NCBI GenBank assembly: GCA_028554755.1 | Contig: JAPTOF010000021.1 | Coordinates: forward strand, 2,839,501-2,903,500 | Length of the DNA: 64,000 nucleotides | Reading direction: 5' to 3' | DNA from: Cordia subcordata | Taxonomy: Eukaryota > Streptophyta > Magnoliopsida > Boraginales > Cordiaceae | Shown: one piece after another, positions 12,285 to 24,642 of the stretch | How the letters are laid out: every line of letters starts with the position of its first letter | Position numbering within the stretch: position 1 is the first letter of the stretch | Notes under the pieces: model-generated | What the model was told of the DNA's origin: nothing | What the model saw: only the letters and a program-made list of their open reading frames with translations | Databases searched by the model: none | Program-made: the position numbers and the translations under genes

Positions 12285-12840
12285 CAGCAAAGAGGCTGTT
12301 ACAGTATCTGAAAGACACTATATTTTGGATTATTTATTAGGAAAAAATTCAACACTTTAATTGCATATTCTGATGCGAATTGGACAGAAAATAGAGATGA
12401 TTCCACGTCAATCCCTGCCTATGTAATTTTCTAGGCCAAGTTCTAGCATCTTGGTGCTCTAAGAAACCAAAGACAGCAGCTAGGTCTTCCACAGAAGCTT
12501 AATACAAGTCAGTTGCTTTAGCAACAACAGAAATTGCATGGCTGACAAATCTATTGTCCGAATTGCATTATAGACTGCTACAAAGCCATAATTGATGTGT
12601 GACAATATTGGGGCCACCTTCTTGTGTGTCAATCCAGTGTTTCACTCAAGAATGAAACACTTGGCACTTAACTACCATTTTGTACAAGAGAAGGTGACCA
12701 ATGGATCATTGGTTATGCAACATGTCTCCACCGCGAATCAAATTGTCGACGTCCTCACCAAGCCACTTCCAGCAGCCAGATTTCACTGAGTTGTGGTCCA
12801 AGATTGGGATCCTCGATGGGATCACCATCTTGCAGTGCCA
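12285..12840 (+). pseudogene. Ty1/copia RNase H fragment
   Basis: Conceptual translation gives the C-terminal RNase H end of a copia polyprotein. Recognisable words are LASWCSKKPKTAARSSTEA, then [19 protein letters not shown], then [18 protein letters not shown]. It is interrupted by several stops and a frame change; the longest open piece is 12592-12789. The reverse transcriptase, integrase and gag parts are absent. It belongs to a different copia lineage from the element at 31428-36644. Confidence 0.8.
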
Positions 12841-13779
12841 TATTAAGGAAGAATCCCACACGTAAGTAACTTGTGCATCATATCAATCACTTTAGAATTT
12901 GAAAGCTCGGTAGTCTATTCTCACTTCTCTTTTCGTTTTTGATAAGTTTGATAGTGTATAAATTGTACCGTATACAACTGATTGTAGATGAGCCTCTTTC
13001 AGTATATACAATATCTCTTATAGATCTCCATGTTATTACATTCTTCAAAGTAGACTACATTGTTATATTATTAAGCGCAGTATTGCATTCTATATATCTA
13101 CTCCCCTAGAGGCATAGAATTGTAAAAGACATGTTTTCTAAATAATGAATTGGATAAAATTTTGCTTGAACCAAATCATTAAAATACTCATGACATAAAT
13201 CGATTTCATAATTCAAGTATTACCCTTTTGACTTCCACAAATCATTAAGCACCAATAAGATCATCGAGAAAACTAGCTCCGATCCAGGGAAAAAAAATGT
13301 AGAAATGGCATTTTTCAGAGGCCTGAATCCGCAACTGCCAGCCTTGCGTTGAGCCATGGCCAAGAAAAACATAATTATTATGTACAAATATGGATTTCAC
13401 CATATGAAATTGTAATGAGCTTCTTTTTTTTTTTTTTGTTCCTTCTTTGGATCTCACTCATAAGCCAAGAAAGTGAAATTTTCTGATGAAAAAGAATTAG
13501 CCTCCATTTTGTTTGATGTTTTAATCAGTGCCAACCCACCACAATTCAATAAAAATATCAAACATCTTTTGATGTACGTAACTAACTCTCGGAATTCAAG
13601 ATTTTTTGGCCGCGGACTTTTCCTGCGCTGATTTTTCTAATTGCCCGTCCCTTCAAATAACACGCGTCTATGCATTGGAAGATTGAGATATTTCGATGTG
13701 GTCAATGAAAATATCAGCTCTGAACAAACATTTTTTCTGTAAGCAAAAACAGCCAATCGTATGTACTTGCTTTAGACCA
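12841..13779. promoter_or_regulatory. Retroelement tail then upstream region of a LecRK
   Basis: The first about 250 bases may be the 3' part of the copia fragment, with LTR-like wording at about 12950-13050. The remainder leads into the LecRK pseudogene and would hold its promoter. No other gene seen. Confidence 0.3.
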
Positions 13780-15665
13780 ATGTCCAGTATTGTATGTCTG
13801 GTGCTGTTCCTTTTTGTTGGAGTGGTAGCCTCGGCAAACAATGGTTTTGTCTTCAATGGGAATTTCAAACTGGGTGGGTTAGCGGTAGTATCACGCGATG
13901 GTCTCTTCACGCTCACTAACTCATCTCGATTCAGCGTCGGACATGCTTTCTACTCACTTCCATTTACTTTCAAAAATATATCAAATGGAAATGCTTTCTC
14001 TTTCTCCAGCATATTTGTATTTGCCCTTGTCCCTGTCCCTGATGCCCCGTCGCGCGCAGGCCATGGCATGGCCTTTGTCGTTTCACCCTCGAGAGAAATC
14101 GAAGGAGGAGCATCGGCACAAAATCTTGGCTTGTTCAACCGAACTAATAACGGAGATCCATCTAACCATATCATTGCCGTTGAGCTCGACACATTCAAAA
14201 ACGAAGAGTTCGAAGATATCAGTGACAACCATGTGGGAATTGACATCAATAGCTTAATCTCAGTTAATTCCTCCCCTGCAGGTTATTTTGTCAATGGCGA
14301 ATTCAAGAACTTGTCTCTCTCAAGTGGAGATCCGATACAAGCTTGGGTGGATTATGATGGCATTGGAAAACAGCTTAATGTCACGTTATCTCCTAGCGAC
14401 CTGGCTGAAAAACCTAGCCAACCACTTCTATCATACAAAATTGATATATCGCCATATATTTTGAATGAGATGTATGTGGGATTTTCTTCATCAACAGGTG
14501 CACTACTACAATCGAGCTATGTGCTCGGTTGGAGTTTCCAGGTGAATGGCAGAGCTGAAGAGCTCGATCTTTCCAAACTTCCTTCTATCCCCAATCAAAA
14601 AGGATCCGAAAGATCATCAAAGCCAAAACTGTTAGCAATTCTATTACCTGTCATTGGATCAGTTTCGGCTTTGACAATAATTTTTGTCATTCTTTACTTG
14701 CTAAGGAAAAAATCGAAGTTTGCAGAAGTGTTGGAGGATTGGGAGGTTCAATATGGACCTCACAGGTTCTCATACAAGGACTTGTATTCAGCAACTAAGG
14801 CGTTCACTGACAAAGAACTTTTGGGAAGAGGGGGGTTTGGCCAAGTTTATCGAGGTATTTTACCAATTTCCAAAATTCAAATCGCAGTGAAGAGAATCTC
14901 ACACAACTCCAAACAAGGAATGAAGGAATTTGTTGCAGAGATCGCCACAATTGGCCGACTTAGACATCCTAATTTGGTAAGACTACTCGGTTATTGTCGG
15001 AGAAAGGGTGAGCTCTTTCTAGTTTACGATTACATGCCCAATGCGAGTTTAGATAAGTTCATCTTTGGTAATGCAAAAACTTCCCTTAACTGGGATCAGA
15101 GATTCAGTATCATCAAAGATGTCGCGTCTGGACTTACCTACTTGCACGAAGAATGGGTGGAAGTAATCATACACAGAGATATTAAGGCAAGCAATGTTCT
15201 ATTAGATGGCGAATTTAATGGAAAAAGGGCGATTTTGGGCTTGCTAGATCTAGCTATCCTGGAAAGGATCTGCAGACAACTCAAATAGCTGGCACGTTAG
15301 GCTACATTGCACCTGAACTTGCTCGGAGCGGCAAAGCAAACACAAGAACCGATGTTTTTGCTTTTGGTGCATTTTGCTTGGAGGTTGCTTGTGGAAGGAG
15401 GCCCGTGGAGCCACACGCACCGCCTGAAGAGATAATTTTAGTGGATTGGGTAGCAGAATGCAGGCAAAAAGGTGAGATCTTGAGAACAGTTGATCCAAAA
15501 CTGAGGATTGAATTCAAAGTGGAGCAGATGGAAATGGTTTTGAAGCTTGGATTGCTCTGCACACAGTTCATGCCAGAAGTTAGGCCAAGCATGTCCCAAG
15601 TTAAAAGGTACCTCCACGGCCATGCTTCAATTCATGAAGATTTAAACAATATTTTGACAGGGTAG
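13780..15665 (+). pseudogene. L-type lectin receptor kinase broken by a single-base deletion
   Basis: A divergent full-length LecRK, intronless. The ORF can be opened from 13696, but the Met at 13780 starts a good signal peptide (MSSIVCLVLFLFVGVVASA) and is preferred. The lectin domain has VELDT and DISDNHVGIDIN. A transmembrane helix lies near codons 288-310 counted from 13780. The kinase has GRGGFGQVY, AVKR and HRDIKASN. At 15221-15229 one base is missing relative to the family word GEFNG-(R/K)LGDFG. The frame shifts just before DFG and stops at 15288. In the other frame GDFGLAR, GTLGYIAPE and the rest of the kinase continue cleanly to the stop at 15663-15665. The C-terminus is about 50 residues shorter than in the intact gene. 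With one lesion it is either very young or a sequence error. Confidence 0.85.
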
Positions 15666-16021
15666 AATTTGGAGGACCTTAAAGCTTTTGCTGCAACATA
15701 TGCCTCAGCTTCAGAAGCAAAAGAATCTAAAGTTTCTGTAACAATAACTGAAAAGTTTATCCCCGTAGGTCGTTAATATAAGAAAGTTACTCAAGATCTA
15801 TTGTAGCATTACTTTGTCAATATCAAAATATACATAGATAATTGGATGCTTAATGTTTTAAAAGACAAACACTCTCTTAAAATGCACCTGCAGTGAAAAA
15901 ATAAAAGCCAATTTGATAACATGTTGATGCCTGACGCACTTGGATCATTATCTGAGGTTTCTGAAAACAAAAAGAGAACTAACCTCTTGTAGCAAAAGAA
16001 ACTTCTAGCATTCTAGCTACG
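15666..16021. other. 3' flank of the plus-strand LecRK
   Basis: Non-coding; presumably the 3' UTR of the LecRK at 13780-15665. The solo LTR begins immediately after it. Confidence 0.4.
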
Positions 16022-16026
16022 GGTTA

Positions 16027-16492
16027 TATTGGGTTATGGTTCAAAGTCCAAACTCATACAAATTAGGAAAGAGTTTTAATGAGAATTAAAATTCTAGTTA
16101 TGATAAGAGTTTTAATTATGGTAGGATTGATAGATGAGGAGGAAATCTCCTCTATAAATAGGACTCTTGCATTAGTTGTATAAAGTGTGCCTTAGGGCCA
16201 CACCCCATAGGGGGTGTGGGTGAGAGAGAGAGCCTGAGAGCATCGAGAGTGTCTTATATTCGTTCTAGTCCTGTTGAGGATAGAACCATTATAAGAACTC
16301 TGTGGGGAAGGGTTTAGACTTTTCTTTCCGTGCAAAAAGTCACATGGGTTGTAATACTCTTTTCTATTAGTAGAGTTTTTCGTGGACATAGGCAGAGGGC
16401 CGAACCACGTTTAATAACGTGTATTCTTTTCTCATTACTTGTGTTTTAATTCCGCTGCGTGAGTGTGTGTTATACGTCCTGATTTCCCAACA
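16027..16492 (+). mobile_element. Solo LTR with 5-bp target duplication (copia-like)
   Basis: 466 bp, flanked by GGTTA at 16022-16026 and 16493-16497. The right end is the canonical ...CCCAACA. The left end reads TATTGGG where TGTTGGG is expected, a single G-to-A change. It contains a promoter-like CTCTATAAATAGG at about 16150. There is no internal region, so it is a solo LTR left by recombination between two LTRs. A related fragment lies at 17969-18246. Confidence 0.8.
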
Positions 16493-16497
16493 GGTTA

Positions 16498-17968
16498 TTG
16501 ATCAACTTATGAGAAGTAAATCACGGTTTTAACAACATAAGTGCCTTTGGTTCTAAACTTAGAAAAGAGAATTTTTTTTTTCTTTTTGATAATCTTTTCT
16601 GACGTAGTCAGAGAAGTTAGGAGAGTGAATATAAATGCAGAGCGTATAATTTTATTCTTACAGTTTTTATCATCTTTTAACTGTTATTAAGTAGTTTAAT
16701 CTTATTAAGATAACTATCAGAGGTAGTTTCTTCAGAAACTGCGTAAAGAAACTGCCTCTTACTTTATCCACATTTCATTCGGGTCAGGTCGACCCAACAT
16801 GGGCGCCCACCCATATCCATTTCCCTTCAGTTCCTATCTAATTGTTTGAAGTCTTAATTTTAGTAATTAGTGAAGGAATGAACATCACTATTTATGTTAA
16901 TGATTAGAAGGGAAAATTTGAACGAGGCATTGAGTTTTTGCAAGGTTTCAAAATGTGTAAAATGCACCATGATCCCAAAAAAGGTGCCCCATGAAGCATA
17001 AGGGGAAACAGACATCTAACGGCGGCTAGCTTTAAGGCATTAAACTATATTGGTCTCCCAATTATCTTTTGCTAACTTCCTAAATCAGTTCATTACATTG
17101 TTCTATAAAGTTAACGAAAAAGTTGTTGGAATACTGGGAAAAGCTTGAAAAATGATTTCAAGTCGAACTGCAAATACCATTTTTCTTAAGAAATATTTGT
17201 CCCTACCAATTTGGTATACAAAGGAGAATGTGTAAAAATCATTTGGGATACAATGGAGCCAACAACTTGAATTGATTTACACAATCAATTCAAGTTCCTA
17301 GCACTCACCTGAAGATGGTAAGGATATCAAAAGCTTTAAGTAAATTTTTTGCAATAACATATACTCAAAGGTTAATCTGGATTAGTGTACACAAATAGGA
17401 ATTGGCAATGGATGTTTTTTTAATGCTTTTAAAGGCCTCTAGCAGTGTCTATTTATACAGCATTTAGTGTCTAAAAATAACATACACTACTACAACATAC
17501 ACCAATAGTCATATTCTGATTTTACTGGTCGATTGTAGCATTGTCTGGTAGAATTAGTATATTCACTAGACTTAGCGGTCGATCTGTCCTTTGACCGGTA
17601 AAGTCAGTGTACTCATTGACCATACAAGTTGAGCTTATGGTCGCCCACCGGTCAACCTTTACTATCGATTGAGCCTATCGATCGAACAATACAACTAGTG
17701 ATTCACTAGTGACTTTTGAAAATTACTCCAACAATCCCTCCCCCCTCCCCCTTTCAAAATGTCCAGATTACTGACATCCTTAGGAATCTTATTAATAAAT
17801 GAAGTATCTGCTAGATTTGAATATTTACTCAGTGAAATGTGTTACCGCTACAAAGAATTGTATGGTTGACTAAGTATTGAACCAATGATTTTCTTTTGAC
17901 TAGTTGGGCACAAATCACACATAAGATTCCATTCCATTGGGTGACTAGCATCTAATTACTTAGTCATC
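16498..17968. other. Intergenic DNA
   Basis: No gene recognised. Bases 17480-17710 are rich in 'accggt'/'cgatc' words such as gaccggtaaagtcag, suggesting a decayed transposon end, but I could not define boundaries. Confidence 0.35.
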
Positions 17969-18246
17969 ATCTGAGAGCATCGAGAGTGTCTTATATTCGT
18001 TCTAGTCCTGTTAAAGATAGAACCATTGTAAAAACTCTGTGGGGGAGGGTTTAGACTTTTCTGTCCCTATAAAAAATCATCACATGAGTTGTAACCATTA
18101 TTATTGAATAGTGGAATTTATCCCAGAGGAAATCATGGATGTAGGTAGAGGGCCGAACCACGTTTAATTGTGCATATTCTTTTCTCATTACTCGTGCTTT
18201 AATTCCGCTGCGTGAGTGTGTATTATGCGTCTTAATAATTTCCCAA
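17969..18246 (+). repeat. 3' LTR fragment related to the solo LTR at 16027
   Basis: From ctgagagcatcgagagtg to ...TTTCCCAACA it matches about 16233-16492 with scattered differences and a few small indels. The 5' part of the LTR is missing. No coding sequence. Confidence 0.8.
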
Positions 18247-19589
18247 CAAAGAAAAATAAACCAAAAATATGGGAAAAAAGTTTCAAAAAAACTTCCCCAT
18301 AAAAATGCTTAAACTTGTTCACGGTTGTTTGCAATTTAATTCTGAACTCGTTGATATTTTCTGCTCCTAATTTGAGGCAAAAACAATAAAACGAAAAAAA
18401 GAAAAAAGAAAAAGGAAAACAAAATAAAGCTAAGCTCTCCCGAGCATCTGCTTGCTGTCTTTTTTTTTTTTTTTTTTTTCTCTTGTGCATGTGCTAGATA
18501 GATATATATGAAGACCTTCGATGACCTGAGGCCTTCTCAATGTAAGCCCGCATTTGTTATTTATTTATTTACTTTTTTGTTATTTCCTTTTGACTTTTTC
18601 AAAAAATTTTCCTCAAAGAAATTCTATTTTCTTTTTCTTCTTGATTTCTTTAAGTATTCATTTTCAAGAAAAATTCTTCGGTAAAATACACATTACTCCT
18701 CTGCGAGTTGTATAAATAACTGATTACGATTTAAAACATACCAGATTATCGCTATATACTTTTTAAAAAGCAACATAATCTCCCCATTACTGTTAATATG
18801 TTAATAGTCTTACATAAGGTCTTAAAAGAACCAAATTGCCCTTACTATCTTTTATTGTTCTTGGTTCTTTTCCATTATGATTAAAAATTAAACTAATTTA
18901 AAAATAAAATTTAAAAATTAGGAAAATTGAAAACATAAAATATTTAATTTTTATATTTTACTTTTCAATTTTTGTTTTTTAAGTTTTCGTATTTCTAGTT
19001 TGTATTCTTTATTTTAAATATCAATTTTTTAATTTTAATTATTAATTTAAAGTTTTAATTTTCAATCTAAAATTTTAATTTCTAAAATTTGTATTTTTAA
19101 AATTTTTATTTTTATATTTTTAATTTTTAATTTTTTTTATTTTACAAAGTGAAGATAAACAAATTATAGTATAAGTGTAAACGAAGGTATTTTGGTGAAA
19201 CACTATAGCAAATTGTAACTTTTGACATCCATAATTGCAAGAAAGAAGAGTATAATACACTATCCATTAATTTAGATAGAAAAAGTTAAGGTTCAGAAAT
19301 ATGTATCACTTTTTCAAAAGTACAGGGGTGTAATGTGGTTGCTTTAAACCATCGAGGGTATCAGCTACTTATACAAATCACATAAAAATAACATGCATTT
19401 TATCCAAAATTTTTCTTTCGTTTTCTTGGTCCAATCTTCTTCCAAATTTTGCTTCAGTTTTTTCTTTTCTTCCAAATCTTACATGCACAAAAATAAAATT
19501 AAAGTGATTAAATATTTTCATTAATTACACACAATTAATTCTAAAATTCTAAAAAGCACACAAATAGGCATTAAAAATATAATTACATC
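18247..19589. other. AT-rich intergenic DNA
   Basis: Contains a poly-T run at about 18461-18480 and long A/T-only stretches at 18890-19140. These resemble the AT-rich part of the shared LecRK upstream region. No gene seen; the ORF at 18188-18490 is low-complexity. Confidence 0.4.
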
Positions 19590-20160
19590 AACAGATGCTC
19601 GCAATTTCTGCTACAAATTCTCTCATCCCTTATCTTGATTCGTGAGAGATTCATTTCACAGCAATTTCAATTTTAGAGGTTGGCAAAACACCCCGGTATA
19701 CCTTTCCAAATCCCACACTATTGCCCGAAATCCTTTAGTAGCAATATGCAAATTTTTGTACTTGAACCAGTGAGGTCCATATTCAAGTGTCCATTCCTGA
19801 AGAACTTCTGCATACTTTCTCTTCCTTCTTACACGATAAATGATGCCTGAAATAGCTAAAGACATTGATGCTATCGATTGTCAACAATTTGGATGTCTCC
19901 TTTGTTCCAACTCTGGGAAGCTTCGATAGTTGAGAAACATCAAGCTCCTCGGCCTCGCCATTAATCTTGAAGCTTCATCCAAGTACATAATATAATGAGA
20001 ATCCATTATGCATGGTCTGATATACAATTGGCAAAATGTAATATGTCGACGACAAAAGAGGAATACTTGGTTTATCAAGTTTAAATGGACCTAATGTCAC
20101 GTTAATTTGTTATGTGACACCATTATATTCTGTCCAAACTGTCGCAGGGTCTGGACACTG
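19590..20160 (-). pseudogene. Middle fragment of a LecRK gene
   Basis: The minus strand encodes the end of the lectin domain, the linker (a DVSQLSKLPRVG-like segment), the transmembrane and juxtamembrane segment ([22 protein letters not shown]) and the start of the kinase up to the alpha-C region. It corresponds to about codons 200-395 of the intact gene. Signal peptide, most of the lectin domain and the catalytic kinase core are absent. Frameshifts and deletions interrupt it; the GSGGFG loop is damaged. It joins a palindrome-rich sequence at its 5' side and then typical LecRK upstream DNA. Confidence 0.85.
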
Positions 20161-20172
20161 ACAAAACAGGAA

Positions 20173-20236
20173 TACGCAAAGTTATATTAATATCACGCAA
20201 AGTGATATTAATATCACGTTAATATCACCTTGCGTA
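20173..20236. repeat. Palindromic repeat at a LecRK deletion junction
   Basis: The word GCAAAGTtATATTAATATCAC occurs as 20176-20196 and again at 20197-20217, followed by a third partial copy (GTTAATATCAC). The outer ends TACGCAAAG and CCTTGCGTA are inverted. The core GTGATATTAATATCAC (20202-20217) is a perfect palindrome. It lies exactly where the lectin coding sequence is lost, as expected of filler DNA. Confidence 0.7.
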
Positions 20237-20239
20237 CTG

Positions 20240-21620
20240 ACTCTACTAGCTAGAGGACCTGCCTCTAGATTCCCGTGGTCGATTACTTGCCCTTATATTA
20301 AGTGGTCCACACGGTCCCAAAAAAAGAAAAAAAGAAAAAAGGTGGTCCACACGGTTTACTAATCTGCTAATAGGATCGAGGTTTAGCTGGGAAAATAAAC
20401 TAAATTTGGCCAAAAAAAAGTACATAATGATATTTGATTATAGATAAAATTACGTTTTGAACAGCCTGAAATTCTAAAAAGTATCAATTATGTTGTTTTA
20501 TTTTAAAGGGCATTTTGTAAACATAAAAAGTTAAAAACTTAAAAAATAAAAAGTTAAAAAATTAAAAATACAAAAATAAATTAAAGATGAACAAATCTAA
20601 ATTATTAAAATCAAATAAATAAAATCATAAATAGCACTTTAAATAACAATTTTAACCAAAGAAATTACAAACTGATTTTTTATCCAACAACTATTTTTAG
20701 TTTTTAACCAACCATTAAAACATCTTTGCTCAACAGTATGTTTTAGTTCAAAAATTTTTAAAACAACAACAGCAAATAGCAACAATAATGCCAAACTAGT
20801 CCTAACTGGCAATTTATATCAAACAATTGACTTTTCTTCCATGCAGGTGGAGCACGGAAAGGTTCATTGCTATCTTCTGCTTCTTAGTACTTTCCACGAT
20901 CATTTAAAGCTAAAGATTAAATAATAACAGATAATAAAAAACAAATTAAAAATAATATAATCAAATTAGGTTTCACAATACGTCACATTTATAAAAAGAC
21001 TAATAAATGTGTGGATTGAATTGTTAATCATAGGCTCTTGTTTCCTCCAAATCTAATTAGGAGTTTGATAGGTAAAGATATTAGAAGAGTTTTTTTCTCT
21101 CAGATTAGTCTAACCTCAACTAGCATTGCCTGGCTTGAAAAAAAAAGTAATAATATAATCATAAAAAATAAAAATATTTAAGAGATATATTATTTGTATA
21201 TTTATTTTATTTATTATTATTGTTTCTCGTTGTTGTTACTGTTGTTGTATTTTTTAAGCAAAAAAATAATATGTATAGCATGACGACTGGACAATCTTCT
21301 AATTTTACATAAGTCATTGGAATCAATATTTATTTTTATTTTCATTCCCTATCAAGTGTGGGTTTTCTTTCCCAAGTTTATTCCATTGCCTTAGAACTGC
21401 CATATAAATTTTCACAAATGTATGAAAAAGCATTCCTCACCAAAGCAATTTAAATCACCTTTAAATAAATATGTATATTATATTCTCCCAAATTGATTTC
21501 TTTATCAAATCAAATCTTTATCCCGTTAAATATTCCACTTTGATTTTTCTATCTTTCGCTTTCATGGTTGATGAAAATTTCTACTCATGCGCCAAGGAGA
21601 ACATATTAACATCCGAAAAA
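20240..21620. promoter_or_regulatory. LecRK upstream block belonging to the 19590 fragment
   Basis: Non-coding DNA shared with 24643-27640, 60418-62775 and the inverted 37060-37950. Shared words include agaggacctgcctctagatt, gtggtccacacggtttac, aaatagcactttaaataac, attgacttttcttccatgca and, further out, aaatttt(c/a)acaaatgtatga. The conservation suggests one ancestral duplication unit that included several kilobases upstream of the gene. Confidence 0.65.
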
Positions 21621-22633
21621 GTGATTGATGTTGCTTCAGTCACTTTCACCAGTTGATCATGAAAAATATGGCATGGACTCAAGGCTACAACAGGAGGAAA
21701 AAATTTGTTTTAACGGATGGATAGTAAAAGCAAATCATTTTGTGCGTAATACAAGAAACAAAAGGAAAAAAAGAAATATGAGAGTCAATTCAGGCGACTA
21801 TTATATTATTGGCTTTTAAATTTCCTCAAACCATAAGAGAAAAGAAAAAAAGAAAGGGTACACGCACCTTAAACACACATACATGACCAAAAATAGCTAC
21901 AGACACGCTACACCATTAACAAGCACGCGCAAGATCAAATTTGCAGATCAGTTCAAAATGTTTTACTTCCATCAATCCATTTTATAGAGGTTAAAAATGA
22001 TTGACTTGTTTCATGATGAAAAATCATAAGCCTATTAGTTGGTAAAACTTTTTTCGTATGGATTTGAAAAAAAATCGCAAGCCTTAGCAATTAAAAATTA
22101 TTGGAGAGCACTGAAATGAATCACAAACACAAAATTGGCTTGTAGTGTATAGTTGTTAAAAAAATATTTGCTTGTATCATGTTAAAAATTGCAAGCTGAG
22201 ATGCAATCAAAATTTTTAAATTTTAGCTTGCATTTTAACGAAAATCGCATGCCTAGAAAACGTTTAAAAGTTCTATGCTTACACCATATGATTATAAGAA
22301 GTTCCTGGCCCGTATTGTAGTAATGATTTACCCTGCTTCTTTGTGTATGATTTTGCCACTTATAGGTGAATGGTTAGTTGTGCTTGTAGCTCCTACTTAA
22401 ATTAACAGGCATAACTTTTGTTTTCCTGTTAATCTTAACTACTGAACCTCGACATCTGCTAACCAACTTAACAAGTAACGTAAACTATGTAGCTGAATTT
22501 TATCGCAGCTCTAATTAATGCATCAATACTTTGAAAAACTAATCATTTGTCATCAAATAGATCGTGTTATTAGAGTGCTTTATGTACATATTATTATGTA
22601 TCACCATAAATATATAAAAACCTTACCATCTTT
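21621..22633. other. Intergenic DNA downstream of the 22634 LecRK copy
   Basis: No domain-bearing ORF; short ORFs are accidental. Bases adjacent to 22633 should be the old 3' UTR of the LecRK pseudogene. Confidence 0.4.
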
Positions 22634-24642
22634 TTACCGACCTCCTGACAAAGATGATTCTACAACTGAGGAAGTATATGAAAAGGCCTTATCCATTGAG
22701 GAAGTAGATGACGTGATAAAATTGTCAAAACCTCCTCTATGAGCAAATGTCAAACCATTGGTTGAGTTACCAAGCGAAGATAAATCTGGCAGAGCTATAG
22801 CACCCTCCAAATAAAGCACAACTTATCGCATACTTGGTCGTGCCATAGGCTCTAGATGAGAGCAAAACAAACCTAGCTTCAGCACCAACTCCACTTCCTG
22901 TGGGACATAATCGATGTCCAACTTTGGATCAACGACCTTCAAGATGTCACCTCTTCTCCACCAAGAATACACCACATCAACCAGAATTAGATTCTCACTT
23001 GTTCCTCGTAGCTCTATTGGACGTCTGCCACAAGCAACCTCCAGCAAAAAGGCCCCAAAAGAATATACATCACTACTTGTTGTAGCCTTGCCAGTTCGCG
23101 TATGCTCAGGGGCAAGGTATCCAAGTGTTCCAACCACGAGTAGTTTGAGGACCGGCTCCATGATCATATAACCTAGCAAGGCCAAAATCGCCTAATCTTC
23201 CATTGAATTCACCATCTAACAAGACATTACTGGCTTTTATATCCCGGTGAACCACTACTTGTTCCCATTCTTCATGCAAGTAAAGTAGTCCTAATGCTAC
23301 CCCTTTGATAACTCGGAATTGCTGGCTCCAATTAAGAGTAATGCTTGGTTGTCCAAAGAGAAACTTGTCTAGGCTTCCATTAGGCATACACTCATAAACC
23401 AAAAATAATTCTCCTTTTCTCCGACAATAGCCCAAAAGTGGTACTAAATTTCGATGGCGTAATCTACCGACGGTCACAATTTCTGCAACAAATTCTCTCA
23501 TCCCTTGTCTTGATTCTTGAGAGATTTGTTTAACAGCAATTTCAATTTTAGAGGTAGGCAAGACACCTCGGTAGACCCTTCCGAATCCTCCACTTCCCAA
23601 TAACTCTTTCTTCCGAAATCCTTTAGTAGCAATATACAAATCTTTGTATTTGAACCTGCGATGTTCATATTCAAGTTCCCAGTACTCAACAACTTCGGCA
23701 TACTTCCTCTTCCTTCTTACGTGGTAAATGATGCCTGAAATTCCTAAAAACATTGAAGCTATCAATATTACAGGCAGACCAATTGTCAAGACTTTGGATT
23801 TCTCCTCCGGTCGTTCTCTTGGAAGCTTAGGTAGTTGAGAAACATCAAGTTCCTCGGCCTCACCATTAATCTTGAAGCTCCATCCAATTACATAATGAGA
23901 TGTAAACAGTGAACCAGTAGACGACGAGAATCCAACATACATGTTCTGATATACAATTGGCGAAATATCATATGTTAAAGACAAAAGAGGAATGCTTGGT
24001 TTATCCACAGTCAATGGACCTAATGTCACATTAATTTGCTTTGTGACACCATTATATTCTATCCAAACTCGTAGGGGGGTGGCCACTAATCAGAGACAAA
24101 TTGCGAAGCTTACCATTTCCGTCATAATAACCTGCTGGCTCTGATGATTTAGACCTCAAGCCGTTTATATCAACGCCGACGTGATTGTCATTAATATCGC
24201 CGAATTCCCTATTCTGTATTGTATCGAATTCCACTCCAACAACATGATTGGTGGAATTTTCGTTGTTGGATTCATTGAACACGCCAAGGTATTGGCTTGG
24301 AAGAGCTCCAGGAAGGCCTCTTGTTGGTGCAATCACAAAGACAAGCCCATGACCACTCTGTGTTGGATATTTAGACGCTATGGCAAAAACGAAGGAGGTG
24401 GAAAAGGAGAAAGCTGAACCGTTGTCTGAGTTCTTGAAATTGACAGGACTTTGACAGAAGGCATGGCCTGTTTGTTGTATGGTGGCATTGGTTAGCTTCA
24501 ACAGACCGTTTGACGCGATCTCGGCTATGCCGTCAAGGCTAAGATTGGCGGATCGAAACCCATGCTAAGTAAATCCAGTCTCTTCAGTGGCTGCAAGGCT
24601 AATTAGAATATGCAGCAGCTGTATAACAAGCTTGAAAGACAT
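22634..24642 (-). pseudogene. Full-length LecRK with four inactivating lesions
   Basis: Close relative of the intact LecRK, with its start codon at 24640-24642 and all domains present: signal peptide, lectin, transmembrane helix, [29 protein letters not shown] and GYLAPE. Reading 5' to 3' the lesions are: TAG at 24565-24567 in the GFTYHGF motif (Tyr to stop); one extra base in the G run 24074-24079 (frameshift in the lectin domain); a 2-base deletion near 23137 just before the APE motif; and TAA at 22823-22825 where the family has Gln in RPSMRQVVLYLEG. The C-terminal tail after that stop is otherwise well preserved to 22634. The same TAA occurs in the copy at 40728-42081. Confidence 0.92.

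Noticed and set aside
18188..18490. 100-codon minus-strand ORF
   Set aside because: Low-complexity Lys and Phe runs in an A/T tract overlapping an LTR end.
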